Of a DNA stretch of 38,728 bases, positions 1 through 9,788 are shown piece after piece. Each line of letters starts with the position of its first letter. Position 1 is the first letter of the stretch. The translations under genes were made by a program, and so were the position numbers. The stretch spans positions 1 to 38,728 of the forward strand of contig JABANP010000496.1 of the NCBI GenBank assembly GCA_013115135.1. Reading direction: 5' to 3'. Source of the stretch: Perkinsus olseni (taxonomy: Eukaryota > Perkinsozoa > Perkinsida > Perkinsidae). Below the pieces are notes generated by a model. The model did not search any database, was not told the DNA's origin, and saw only the letters and a program-made list of their open reading frames with translations.

Positions 1-387
1 ACAGCCGCTCCTCATCGTTATCAAGTTGAGCAATACAGCCGCTCCTCATCGTTATCAAGTTGAGCAATACAGCCGCTCCTCATCGTTATCAAGTTGAGCA
101 ATACAGCCGCTCCCTTATCATCGTTATCAAGTTCGCAATACAGCCGCTCCTTATCATCGTTATCAAGTTCGCAATACAGCCGCTCCTTATCATCGTTATC
201 AAGTTCGCAATACAGCCGCTCCCTTATCATCGTTATCAAGTTCGCAATACAGCCGCTCCTTATCATCGTTATCAAGTTCGCAATACAGCCGCTCCTTATC
301 ATCGTTATCAAGTTGAGCAATACAGCCGCTCCTTATCATCGTTATCAAGTTGAGCAATACAGCCGCTCCTTATCATCGTTATCATAA
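1..387. repeat. 34-37 bp minisatellite, 11 copies
   Basis: Eleven head-to-tail units begin at 1, 35, 69, 103, 140, 176, 212, 249, 285, 322 and 359. Each starts ACAGCCGCTCC and carries the core CATCGTTATCAAGTT. The first three are 34 bp. Later ones are 36-37 bp, through insertion of TTA after CTCC and a GAG-to-CG change before CAAT. The array runs into the window edge, so its full length is unknown. It lies just upstream of the first recognisable transposase exon and probably sits in an intron or flank of that gene. Small ORFs across it are open on both strands only because the unit lacks stops. Confidence 0.95.
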
Positions 388-469
388 TTTCATGTGAGAA
401 AGTCGCTCGCCAACGCCATTATCATAGTTGGTTCACAGTTGATTAGGCGATGAAATATTTCTGCCTCAG

Positions 470-1481
470 GTATTCGGGAACGTCCGGCCCGATAAGCTGA
501 CACGCGATCTCACCTGGCCAATGGAATCTGCAGATGCCGCAGACCGATCGCCGAGAGTCAGGTTGTACTGTTGGGTACATATGGAACGAAGGGTACTGCA
601 AGCATCTCGCAAGGCGATCAACGAGTCCACCGAGCCCAACGCAATCGCCGTGGAGCAGAGACGGGCCGAGTTCAAATCCGACTTAGTTGCATTGCAGCAG
701 GCACCGAACGACGAACAGTTCGCCATGGCAGCCTCCTGCTGGTCGCAAAAATGGAGGAGCATGTATCCAGATTTTATCGAAACCTTTCAACAAGGATGGC
801 TCCGTGAACGAGCGTCCTGGGGTCAATGCTGCAGAGACGTGGAAAGCGGTATAGCCCGCCACTCGTGTGCAATAGAGGGAGTTAATTCGGGATTAAAAAG
901 AGGTTAGCCGATGTTGACTCTCCACTCGATGAGGGACCTACCTCTTCGCCCTCAGGAAAGATAGCGAAATCTGCCACCATTCCCGCTCTCATCAAAGAGA
1001 TGATAGGATATGCAGAGGATTGCGCCATGGCTGCAGCAGAGGAGCCTGATGAAGATATGCAAGTCAGGCGCCGTCGAGCAACAGCAGGGGCGAAATGGGC
1101 AGAGAAACACGCTAAAACAGAACGAGGAATCAGAAGAAATGTGATTTACACGGACGAGGAAGCGAGAATATACATCATTGCGACTGATAGCCTTGTGCGG
1201 GCAGCTGGAAGTCGAGAGACCTTGGATTTCACTATCGAGCAGTATGCAAGGAAGTTCCTTGGAAAGCCAAGCCTACCTTGGCGGAATTTCGATGATTTCA
1301 AGGCGATCTCTCAGAATGCCTTCATCATAGATCGAGAGAACTACTGTTGTACCTGCTATAACTGCCGCTTTCCACCGTGTGAGCACAGTGCTGCTGTACG
1401 TTTCCTCGAAGGACTGACGGTGGCAAACTTCGAGTGGGATGACCTCGTGACATACGGCCAGAGACCAACCGGACGACCACG
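470..1481 (+). CDS. MULE transposase C-terminal half with SWIM zinc finger (exons 470-902 and 956-1481)
   Basis: The first exon has the helical part of a Mutator-like transposase. A CWVHMERRV motif is followed by a Trp-rich stretch (CWSQKW, WLRERASW) and then IEGVNSGLKR, whose Glu probably matches the third catalytic residue of the DDE triad. The second exon ends in a SWIM finger, C-x-C-x7-C-x-H (CTCYNC...CEH), and a TGRPR tail typical of MULE proteins. The frame-2 stop at 905-907 is bypassed if 903-955 (GT...AG, 53 nt) is an intron, since the frames then join exactly. A one-base frameshift near 895-900 is the alternative. A splice acceptor at 468-469 fits exon 1, so the catalytic Asp exons would lie upstream of the window. 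The exon end at 1481 uses donor CG|GTAG in place of the stop at 1483-1485. Family call is solid; exon edges are inferred. Confidence 0.8.
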
Positions 1482-1526
1482 GTAGTCAGTAGCTAGGCGA
1501 CCTCGGGTCCGCACAATGCTCTCAAG

Positions 1527-1654
1527 TGCTATTTCGATCAGGCACAGCAAGACTAAAGCTCTGGAAATTGACCCCATTTACGCTTTGAGAGCCCAGGGAA
1601 ATCTACAAGACCGGCGAATTCGCGACCGCCCGACAACTCTCCGGCTCCCAGAAA
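1527..1654 (+). CDS. Linker exon after the SWIM domain of the MULE-like gene
   Basis: If 1482-1526 is spliced out (GT...AG, 45 nt, the same size class as other introns in this window), the SWIM exon continues in frame here. The exon starts in phase 2 and ends at GAAA|GTGCG in phase 1, which is the phase needed by the first repeated cassette at 1791. It encodes about 42 basic residues with no motif I recognise. The intervening intron 1655-1790 would be 136 nt. The evidence is phase consistency alone, so an unspliced end of the transposase at 1485 remains possible. Confidence 0.45.
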
Positions 1655-1790
1655 GTGCGAGAATAATCCATACGACCGGTACTAAAGGATCATACATTGT
1701 CCCCACCGGAATCTGTCAAAGGGATAGTGCGTCTAGTACCAGTGGTCCAGGCTCGGGCTCACGGCGAAGTCGAAACTTGTCTACCAACAG

Positions 1791-4700
1791 GTCCTTTGGG
1801 GAGTGCTTCTCCGGCACCCGAGCGACCCACGATAAGCCCGAATCTGCCAATGATGGACAACACATCACAATCGGATTCAGAGGAGTGTACAAAGTCTACG
1901 CGTCGAGGCTCCTCTTCTCGAGTCTCCCTGAATATTGGCCGCTAAGGTTTTTCCGCTGCTTCAGATTCATCACTGGGTACACCCTCTCACTCCAGGCAGC
2001 ACGCGACGAGCCAAAACTATTCCGGGCTGGGCGACCCAGTGCATTCACAACCTGAGGAGCGTAAAGATCAGGAACCGTTTACGAAGGTTGAACATTTGTA
2101 GCCATCAGGTATCGTTGGTAGCTCTCTGCCTCACTCTGAGCCGCTCGTAAGCACTGCGCGTCACGGAAGAGGCAGTCCAACGGAATCACCACCCCGGAAT
2201 CGTAGAACAGCCCAGCGCGACGATTTCCATATTTCTTCTATCCCGCGCAAGAAGGCTCACCATGAGATAGATGAAGCGTATTGCTGGCTCTTCTCTTGCT
2301 TCAGATCCATTGCGCTTCACACCCCCGGCATCACAGCGAGCCCCCAGGACCCGATATCGCCAAGGCGATGGCGACTCAGCACCCGCAGCATCTGGCGAAG
2401 GTAAGAGAAAGATAGCTGATACCTTGCTATGCTGTAATCCGGCTCACATCTGTAACGGAGTAGTTGGAATCTACTGTTAAGCATCCCTCAGATCCGTCCC
2501 TCGCCACACCTTCTGGCTCCCGGCCGCCCGCTGCAATCGTGGACTATCGCAGGCAGAATAGCCCAACACATTCGCAATCTGAGGAGCGTAATAGTGAGGG
2601 TGTTTTCTGCAAGCCTCTGGATCCCTTGAATATCAAACACTTTAAACTGTTACAGTTACCACCCCCTCATCATCCTTTTCGAAAATTAGTCATCTGTAGC
2701 CATCATGTCGCGCAGGCAGCTCTCTTTTCATTTCTGAGCCGCTCGTGAGCGGTTTCCTTCATGGAAGAGCCACTCTAGCAAAAACAACACCCAAGCATCG
2801 CAGAAGTGCCCATCGCGGCGGTTTGTATATTCCTCCCATCCGCGAAAGAACCCTTACCGGGAGATAGAACGTGCGTATCATTGGCTCTTCTCCTGCTGTA
2901 GGTCCATTGTGCGTCACACCTGCCTCACAGCGAGACGCAAGGACCCAGTGTTGTCGATCCGATGGCCGTTCAGCATTTGCAGCATCTGAGGAAGGTAAAA
3001 ATAAAGTAGATACCTTGCTATGCTGTAATCCCGCGCGCATGTCGAGAGGAGTAATTGTACTCTGCTGCTTGTTAAAATCTTAGACCAATCGCAAGTCACA
3101 CGGTCTTGCTCTGGGCCACATGCTATGACCCAGGACTATCCAAGGTTGGACAGCCCAGGGATTTCGCAGTCCAAGGAGCGTAAAGGTCAGGATGAGTGTT
3201 GCCTTTCGCATCCTCCAATATCAAGCCATTATCACCTATTCTCTGATACAGCGTATTCAGAAGGAGAGCATTTTTAGCCATCAGATGTCGTTGGGCATAC
3301 GGCGTAGGTAGCTCTCTGCCTCACTCTGAGCCGCTCGTAAGCACTGCGCGTCATGGAAGAGGCAGGTCCAACGGAATCACCACTCCGGAATCGTAGAACA
3401 GCCCAGCGCGACGATTTCCATATTTCTTCTATCCCGCGCAAGAAGGCCCACCATGAGATAGATGAAGCGTATTGCTGGCTCTTCTCTTGCTTCAGATCCA
3501 TTGCGCTTCACGCCCCCGGCATCACAGCGAGCCCCCAGGACCCGATATCGCCAAGGCGATGGCGACTCAGTACCCGCAGCATCTGGCGAAGGTAAGAGAA
3601 AGATAGCTGATACCTTGCTATGCTGTAATCCGGCTCACATCTGTAACGGAGTAGTTGGAATCTACTGTTAAGCATCCCTCAGATCCGTCCCTCGCCACAC
3701 CTTCTGGCTCCCGGCCGCCCGCTGCAATCGTGGACTATCGCAGGCAGAATAGCCCAACACATTCGCAATCTGAGGAGCGTAATAGTGAGGGTGTTTTCTG
3801 CAAGCCTCTGGATCCCTTGAATATCAAACACTTTAAACTGTTACAGTTACCACCCCCTCATCATCCTTTTCGAAAATTAGTCATCTGTAGCCATCATGTC
3901 GCGCAGGCAGCTCTCTTTTCATTTCTGAGCCGCTCGTGAGCGGTTTCCTTCATGGAAGAGCCACTCTAGCAAAAACAACACCCAAGCATCGCAGAAGTGC
4001 CCATCGCGGCGGTTTGTATATTCCTCCCATCCGCGAAAGAACCCTTACCGGGAGATAGAACGTGCGTATCATTGGCTCTTCTCCTGCTGTAGGTCCATTG
4101 TGCGTCACACCTGCCTCACAGCGAGACGCAAGGATCCAGTGTTGTCGATCCGATGGCCGTTCAGCATTTGCAGCATCTGAGGAAGGTAAAAATAAAGTAG
4201 ATACCTTGCTATGCTGTAATCCCGCGCGCATGTCGAGAGGAGTAATTGTACTCTGCTGCTTGTTAAAATCTCAGACCCATCGCAAGTCACACGGTCTTGC
4301 TCTGGGCCACATGCTATGACCCAGGACTATCCAAGGTTGGACAGCCCAGGGATTTCGCAGTCCAAGGAGCGTAAAGATCAGGATGAGTGTTGCCTTTCGC
4401 ATCCTCCAATATCAAGCCATTATCACCTATTCTCTGATACAGCGTATTCAGAAGTAGAGCATTTTTTAGCCATCAGATGTCGTTGGGCATACGGCGTAGG
4501 TAGCTCTCTGCCTTACTCTGAGCCGCTCGTAAGCACTGCGCGGCATGGAAGAGGCAGTCCAACGGAATCACCACCCCGGAATCGTAGAACAGCCCAGCGC
4601 GACGATTTCCATATTTCTTCTATCCCGCGCAAGAAGGCTCACCATGAGATAGATGAAGCGTATTGCTGGCTCTTCTCTTGCTTCAGATCCATTGTGCTTC

Positions 4701-4969
4701 ACACCCCCGGCATCACAGCGAGCCGCAAGGACCCGATATCGCCAAGGCGATGGCGACTCAGCACCCGCAGCATCTGACGAAGGTAAGAGAAAGATAGCTG
4801 ATACCTTGCTATGCTGTAATCCGGCTCACATCTGTAACGGAGTAGTTGGAATCTACTGTTAAGCATCCCTCAGATCCGTCCCTCGCCACACCTTCTGGCT
4901 CCCGGCCGCCCGCTGCAATCGTGGACTATCGCAGGCAGAATAGCCCAACACATTCGCAATCTGAGGAGC
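1791..4969 (+). CDS. Array of twelve symmetric phase-1 repeat exons (93-96 nt each)
   Basis: Twelve AG-flanked, GT-flanked blocks can be read: 1791-1886, 1965-2060, 2305-2400, 2492-2587, 2902-2994, 3084-3179, 3496-3591, 3683-3778, 4093-4185, 4275-4370, 4687-4782 and 4874-4969. All are 96 nt, except the two of type B (2902, 4093), which are 93 nt through loss of one codon. Every block is open in the same phase (2 nt + codons + 1 nt), and no junction codon makes a stop. The modules are Pro/Ser/Thr/Arg-rich and visibly related. They often start with a (D/x)PL or (D/x)PS pattern and end in S-x-E-E, with a donor of GAAG|GTAA or GAGC|GTAA type. Introns are about 78-91 nt and 244-316 nt. I do not recognise the repeat family. 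A role as a flexible linker or low-complexity region is a guess. Confidence 0.6.
2101..4969. repeat. 1191-bp tandem duplication with about 600-bp internal subrepeats
   Basis: Blocks repeat at an exact 1191-bp spacing: 2305, 3496 and 4687 for one landmark, and 2902 and 4093 for another. They are nearly identical, with scattered substitutions only (for example AAGGACCC versus AAGGATCC). Each 1191-bp unit is itself two diverged halves of about 600 bp, aligned by CCGCTCGT(A/G)AGC and by ACCTTGCTATGCTGTAATCC. Each half holds two exon cassettes. The third copy stops at 4972, where the sequence changes abruptly after GAGGAGCGTA. The first copy has a short deletion near 2110 relative to 3290. The near-identity implies recent duplication or gene conversion. 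Confidence 0.92.
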
Positions 4970-5001
4970 GTAGTCACGCAAAAATCACGTTTTCGCACTA
5001 G

Positions 5002-5309
5002 CTGTGGCCGATCTCTGTGTAGATCCCCAGAACTGGGAAGCTCGCCATCAGGACGGTCCCGTTCGGTCTATGACTATGGCCGCTGAGATGATGAATACGA
5101 AGCAGCAGGAAGCGAGGGCGGTGAGTGCAGATGCTGCGCACGGGCTGCTCCTGCTCGCAGCTTTGAGTTATATCTTGCTCGAGCAGCCCGATACCACCAC
5201 ACCTCCACTGGCGAAAAGACTTCGGAACCGCCCTCGACCTGATTACGTGCAGATGGAGAAGGGCAAGCGTGTCGAAGTTGACAGAGGAATGCTTGCTTGG
5301 AGGAACTAG
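5002..5309 (+). CDS. Terminal exon of the MULE-like cassette gene
   Basis: After the last cassette (ending 4969 in phase 1) a 32-nt GT...AG interval (4970-5001) leads to an exon that starts in the matching phase. It stays open for about 100 codons to a stop at 5307-5309. It encodes a segment with a short hydrophobic stretch (GLLLLAALSYILL) and a basic C-terminal region (AKRLRNRPRP). I do not recognise the domain. The intron would be unusually short. If it is not spliced, the ORF could instead begin inside 5004-5064. Ending here gives the gene a defined 3' boundary, since no further cassette-like exon follows. Confidence 0.45.
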
Positions 5310-6193
5310 AACGCAGTAGTCAAGTTCTTATGGCGACCTCCTCATGCAAGAATACGGAATTCATATTCATATTATGAATGCAACAACGGCAGTCACTGTC
5401 TCGCTGTTGAAAACTAATTAATATCATTATACTCCACCTCTCCAGCTGCTACTGGTGTCGGGTTGTAGTAGATTGGATAGGATGGGTCATCCCTCAGGGA
5501 TGTCAATGCGACCAGTCCCCAAAAGACTGCCGAACCCTCTGGAGCTATTGAGGAGGACGCATGTCCTCTGATCTGGCATATATGACAGTCTGGGAACTAA
5601 CTCAACACTAACCTTGGCCTGCTGAAAGATTATGTCGAAGCTGTCGAAACAATCTGCACGACAGAATCTGCAGGCATCTCAATCTAATTTTTACCAAGAC
5701 ACACCTCGAAGGCTCACGAAGAACCGCGTGTAAGGGCATAACACTCAACAACTGACTCTCAACTTGAGCATCATATCCCGGGGTCCCCGGGATACAACGT
5801 GGAGCATACACGCTTCGCGGCCAGCTGACTCAGGCGGGTGGGAATCGACAGTACACTGACCACGGACAACCTCAGCAAGGACCTTGTGAGTTCTTCCTCA
5901 GCAAGGAAGAAGGCCACCTGATGGCCTTCATCCTGAACGGGATACGTCACACTACTGGCATTTCACGTTGGGGCCTCTGGGAAGTGCTTCCCGTCTCACG
6001 GCCATGTGTCGCGACCAGTCTTGCGTACCCCTCTGAGGGAAACTGCGTGCGGCTTAGCAGGGGCTAAGGCACCTTGTATCCCCGAGCCGGACTCACTGAG
6101 GCTCGAACACGCTTGCCAAGTTGCCTGCTTTTCCAGTGTATATTTAGGCTGCAGCGGGTATGCGTGCACTTACTTGTCCCATCGAGGGCGCGC
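5310..6193. other. No gene recognised
   Basis: Short ORFs occur on both strands but have no protein-like composition, signal or neighbour support. The stretch separates the MULE-like gene from the tRNA-like element at 6194. Confidence 0.6.
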
Positions 6194-6255
6194 GCAACGG
6201 CTCGCTGCGCAGCGCTAGCGCGATGCTCGGTTCGATCCCGAGCGGTTGCATTTTT
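6194..6255 (+). ncRNA. Tiny tRNA-like Pol III unit lacking an anticodon arm
   Basis: A perfect T-arm is present: stem CTCGG/CCGAG (6226-6230, 6238-6242) around loop TTCGATC, including the B-box GGTTCGATCCC at 6229-6239. The 3' acceptor strand CGGTTGC (6243-6249) pairs at six of seven positions with GCAACGG at 6194-6200. A D-arm-like CGCT...AGCG lies between them, and TTTTT follows at once (6251-6255), as in a Pol III terminator. The whole is only about 57 nt because no anticodon stem-loop fits. It could be a decayed tRNA, the head of a tRNA-derived SINE, or a truncated Pol III transcript. Confidence 0.4.
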
Positions 6256-6737
6256 ACTGTATTTTTCGGATTTGCGTAAGGAGGGGGAACCGAGTACGAG
6301 GAGTTCTGAACTCCGAGTTCATACCGCGAGAAGAGTAGAGAAACCATTGCATGTCAGGGAGCACAGTTTGACAGCCTTCGTCAAAGTTTGGAGTTCAAAA
6401 TGGACACGTTCCCGGTAGTCAGTGACACTGGCTCAGTGATATAACGAGCGCTCCAGCAAGGATGCTCCTCATCGTGTCATTTCGACGCGTCATCTCAGTC
6501 GAACTCGATTGAGGTCGCTTCTGCCTAGTATCGCGTTTGGGATTCAGCAGTTTTTGCGACCCCCAGAACTCTTGGTGTGTAAGGAAGTAGAACCTTCAGA
6601 TTGATGATTTCATGGCATCCTACACGGTCTTGACATGGGGTTCATCAATTCTATCATGATCACGGAATGCCAAGGTAGACGCTAGCCATCGGAACGAAAA
6701 ACGTACCATGAAATCGGGAATATACTCTCGAAAGCTA

Positions 6738-6825
6738 TTCGGGGACTTAAGAGTCCATTCGGGGAAAGTTGAGCACTTTTCGGGGATTCTGAGTGCTTTT
6801 CGGGGCGCGCGAGAATTTTTCGGGG
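6738..6825 (+). repeat. Five TTCGGGG motifs at 20-21 bp spacing
   Basis: TTCGGGG starts at 6738, 6758, 6779, 6799 and 6819, so the intervals are 20, 21, 20 and 20 bp, close to two helical turns. Flanking bases are only loosely conserved, so this is a phased motif array rather than a simple tandem copy. It lies in a gene-free stretch. Confidence 0.85.
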
Positions 6826-7040
6826 ACCTGAAAGCACCGGCCTGTCACAAATATCCTGCGGTTGTCAATAAATTAATCAGTGATGTCACAAATCGCTTCC
6901 AAAGTTCTAAGAGGGTGTAAGTAAGGGCATGTTACTATAAGTTAGTAACTAACTGCCTTTAAGCACAAGTGAAACTGTATTGCTGAGTCCAATCTCAACC
7001 GCAGGTTAAAACTTATTCGTAGGACAAAAAAGAAACGAAG

Positions 7041-7412
7041 GACTGCGGGTGAGAGCCGAGAAAAGGGCAACCCGAAACCCCACCCGAAACCCGACAGGGC
7101 AACCAGAAACCCGAACTGTTATCCAAGGCCAAGCTGCTCCCAAGGAAACCAGAAACCCGAGTTGTTAGGTGGGTGAAGGCGGGAGAACAAATTTGGCCCA
7201 AATTATTTGGGGCAAGAGGTACAAAAAAGAGGCACGGGCTAAAAAAGTTTTGACATCGTGAACAAAAGTGTTGCCTTCGGCAACACTTTTCCGCAGCCGG
7301 ACTAGGAATCCGTCGAGAGTTTGCCCGTATCTCATTATCAACAGGAACCACTATGTGGTTATTAGTGCGCCACGATCCAGCCTTGTATAGCATGCGTTCA
7401 GTTTCTGGTTGG
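7041..7412. repeat. AACCxGAAACCCG repeats and a 12-bp hairpin
   Basis: Between 7069 and 7160 the motifs AACCCGAAACCC and AACCAGAAACCCG recur several times. An inverted partner, AGTTTCTGGTTGGCC, lies near 7399. Between them is a perfect 12-bp stem with a 3-nt loop (7264-7275 and 7279-7290), starting AAAAGTG and ending CACTTTT. The ORF on the minus strand across 7013-7522 has repeat-derived composition and I do not call it a gene. Confidence 0.7.
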
Positions 7413-7711
7413 CCCTCCGGCCTTCGCCATAATCGTCGGCACTTCGGCACTTGCGCAGAACTACCTCTACCCAGTGGTGCACCCTCTTGACACTTACAGC
7501 GTCTGAGATTACCCGAGTTCACTTTCTCTACTCAACAAGAGAGAACTAGTGGACAGCAACAACACAACGGCATGAAGCTAGCCTCCTCTTGATAGACATC
7601 ACGGAGGCAGAGGGTATCTGAAGGCACATGCTGCAGTACATAGAAGCGTTAGGAAGGCCTACCTTAGCGAAAGAGGGGATATGGATTGATGAAAGATAGA
7701 GAAGAAAGTGT

Positions 7712-8842
7712 CTACGATTCCTTTCTCAAGGTGAAAGAGTAGCCCAAACTGCTGCCCGGAGTCCATACGACCAGACTCAATTTCCCTCGCTGATGACCCG
7801 GGCATATGCGGAAATGATCTATCCCTACACGCAGGACCACCATGCCGTTCTCTGGGGACGTCCTCAAGCGACCGTAGTAAGTTCTCTTAACCAGTGGGTA
7901 TGGCTGTTCGTCGTTCTGTAGCCTAGGGCGCAGACAGGTCTGGTCATCCCTTTCATCAGTAACCCATTCAAGTTGGTCCATGACAACCGGCCTCTCACCC
8001 GCGAGAGTCAGGGCGCCATATCTTCGGTTGTTACCCGGGTCGGTTGAGATGCTCACACGAGCGAAGGAAGCTTCCTCCTCAACATAGTGACCATCTTCTA
8101 TAAACTCCGACAAGAGGTCAGCAGTAACGGGTATTAGATCCCCATCGACCGACCTCTCATGTCCAGAAGGTGAACCTTCATCCATGCCCTCGGAGCTATG
8201 CTTTCTTTTTCGAGTTTTCACGTTTTCGGCCGAACGTGAGGTTGGCCCAACTCTTGCAAGAGTGAGATAATCCGCGCATCCTATCACGTAATCTCTTTTT
8301 CGAATAGGTTGCAAGCAAACCGACACCTCCTGATCTTTCGCCTCTTTACAAAAGAAAAGCCCCGACACCTCCCTGACATGAGGATGAAGTCTGGCCGCTT
8401 GGCGCAGCGCGTACATGAAGAAGGCGAACTCAGTAGCATGAGTTTTCCCGAGCGAAAAACAATCGCTGAACCGATACTCCTTGCTGCCGACGCGGAATTG
8501 GCTAGCGGCGCGCATGTACCACTTCAAATTTTCACTCTGACTCATATTTATGTTCTGTCCATTCAGAATGGCAGCGATTTGCCCGCGTTGCCCTTCGGAG
8601 GTCTTCGTCACATTCAACTCGAAAGATGAAAGATTCGGGAGAATCCCGCAGACGCGGCCGTCATCGCGACGAGTAGCTTGGTAGATGCCTGAGGGTAGAT
8701 CCCATTCCCATACCTGGCGCGCTGCGGACGAGGGCTTCTCGTCATCCCTATCGGACGCGAGATCTAGAGTGGCGGGCATCAGACTGTTCAACGCTAGGGA
8801 GGAGCATGTGGGGAGGATCCAGGGTATGATGGCGGCTTTCAT
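7712..8842 (-). CDS. Predicted secreted protein of unknown family, 376 aa
   Basis: This is an intact single-exon ORF. The N-terminus (MKAAIIPWILPTCSSLAL) fits a short signal peptide, so the product is probably exported. The rest is soluble, mixed in character, with no membrane segment. A highly charged basic/acidic stretch near residues 205-235 (KTRKRKHSSEG) may be a linker or a nuclear-type basic patch. No catalytic motif is recognisable. The overall style (signal peptide, 300-400 aa, no known domain) matches the secreted protein at 15098-16076, but I cannot align the two convincingly. Long open length and protein-like composition support it as a real gene; the function is unknown. Confidence 0.75.
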   Translation of the reverse strand: MKAAIIPWILPTCSSLALNSLMPATLDLASDRDDEKPSSAARQVWEWDLPSGIYQATRRDDGRVCGILPNLSSFELNVTKTSEGQRGQIAAILNGQNINMSQSENLKWYMRAASQFRVGSKEYRFSDCFSLGKTHATEFAFFMYALRQAARLHPHVREVSGLFFCKEAKDQEVSVCLQPIRKRDYVIGCADYLTLARVGPTSRSAENVKTRKRKHSSEGMDEGSPSGHERSVDGDLIPVTADLLSEFIEDGHYVEEEASFARVSISTDPGNNRRYGALTLAGERPVVMDQLEWVTDERDDQTCLRPRLQNDEQPYPLVKRTYYGRLRTSPENGMVVLRVGIDHFRICPGHQRGKLSLVVWTPGSSLGYSFTLRKES

Positions 8843-9788
8843 AATGAGGGGTCAACCACAACTGGAAAACAGGAAAATAACAGCAGAAGCGCAGCCACGC
8901 TCGATGGACGGATTCGATCCAAGAACTCGCCACACTTGTAAGACCGATCGTCACACTGAGTATGTTTTCTCATTAGTGATAGCGTACGCAATGTTGTGGT
9001 AGTTTCTGCTAATGTCGCGTGGAGACGGAAAACTTGCTTTCTGCATCCCGCTCAACAACCCCGAATTCTAGCTGGAAACACGGTGCGCGGTCGCGGGGTG
9101 AGCCTTGCAGGAAAAACGCAAAATAGACGTCTACCCCGCGTAGTGGAGGAGCGAAGGTGGGGAAGTGACCGCTGTTGGCAACGCCTGAATCCTCAGTAGA
9201 GAGAGAGTCCACGTCCATCTATGAACCCAACATCACAGTCGTTAATACCAATACTTCTATAGCTATCTAATAGATAGATAGTATCTATAGCTACTCACGT
9301 GCACTAGTCGTAGCAGAGACACAGCAGACCAGAGCTAGTACGTACGATCCACAACCACAATACGTAGCAACAGTACGAACCACAGTTGTAACAGTACAGT
9401 AGCAGTGTTAGAAATTCAGCCTCTGCGTGGCCGTTACGGATACGTTGAAACCGTCGGATACGTCGGGCGAAGATACTAATCTTGCGCACTCGTCGTTATC
9501 TTGAGATGCCATAACGCAATGCAGCTTGGAGTGATGGTCAAAAAAGGAGCTTTATATCTTCTACTCGTGCATCATCATGTGGCAACACCGTTTCAGACGT
9601 TTTGTCTTGCTGGGCGGGCGATAGATAAGATATGCCTAGTGATGCTAGTGAGCACACTGCCGGGCGGCGCTGTTGCTACTAGTAGCAATAGGGAGAAGTA
9701 GATACACATACAAAAGAAATAATGAATTAACAACGGGCCACGAGAAAATGAGAGAGAGAAAAAAAATGAATCCTCGAATACGGGATTC
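8843..9788. other. Gene-poor flank of the retroelement
   Basis: No convincing gene. A TATC/GATA-rich patch with self-complementarity (CTATAGCTATCT...AGATAGTATCTATAG) lies at about 9255-9291. A purine-rich run (GAGAGAGAAAAAAAATG) lies at about 9751-9768. I searched this stretch by eye against 14606-14710 for long terminal repeats and saw none. Confidence 0.5.

Noticed and set aside
1..387. CRISPR-like array
   Set aside because: The units are directly adjacent and differ only by small indels. There are no unique spacers, and the surrounding genes are eukaryotic.
2102..2146. Extra 45-nt exon (PSGIVGSS...SEPL) in the cassette array
   Set aside because: It is AG/GT flanked and 45 nt in two places, but it is open only in phases incompatible with the phase-1 cassettes, and its length changes to 59 nt with a stop in another copy.
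7264..7290. Bacterial Rho-independent terminator
   Set aside because: The stem ends in TTTT but the window is eukaryotic with introns, and no gene ends just before it.
7013..7522. 169-aa minus-strand ORF
   Set aside because: It spans the hairpin and AACCxGAAACCCG repeats, has repeat-driven composition, and lacks a motif or paralogue.
9751..9768. Polypurine tract of the retroelement
   Set aside because: It is purine-rich on the plus strand, but the element is coded on the minus strand, so the orientation is wrong.
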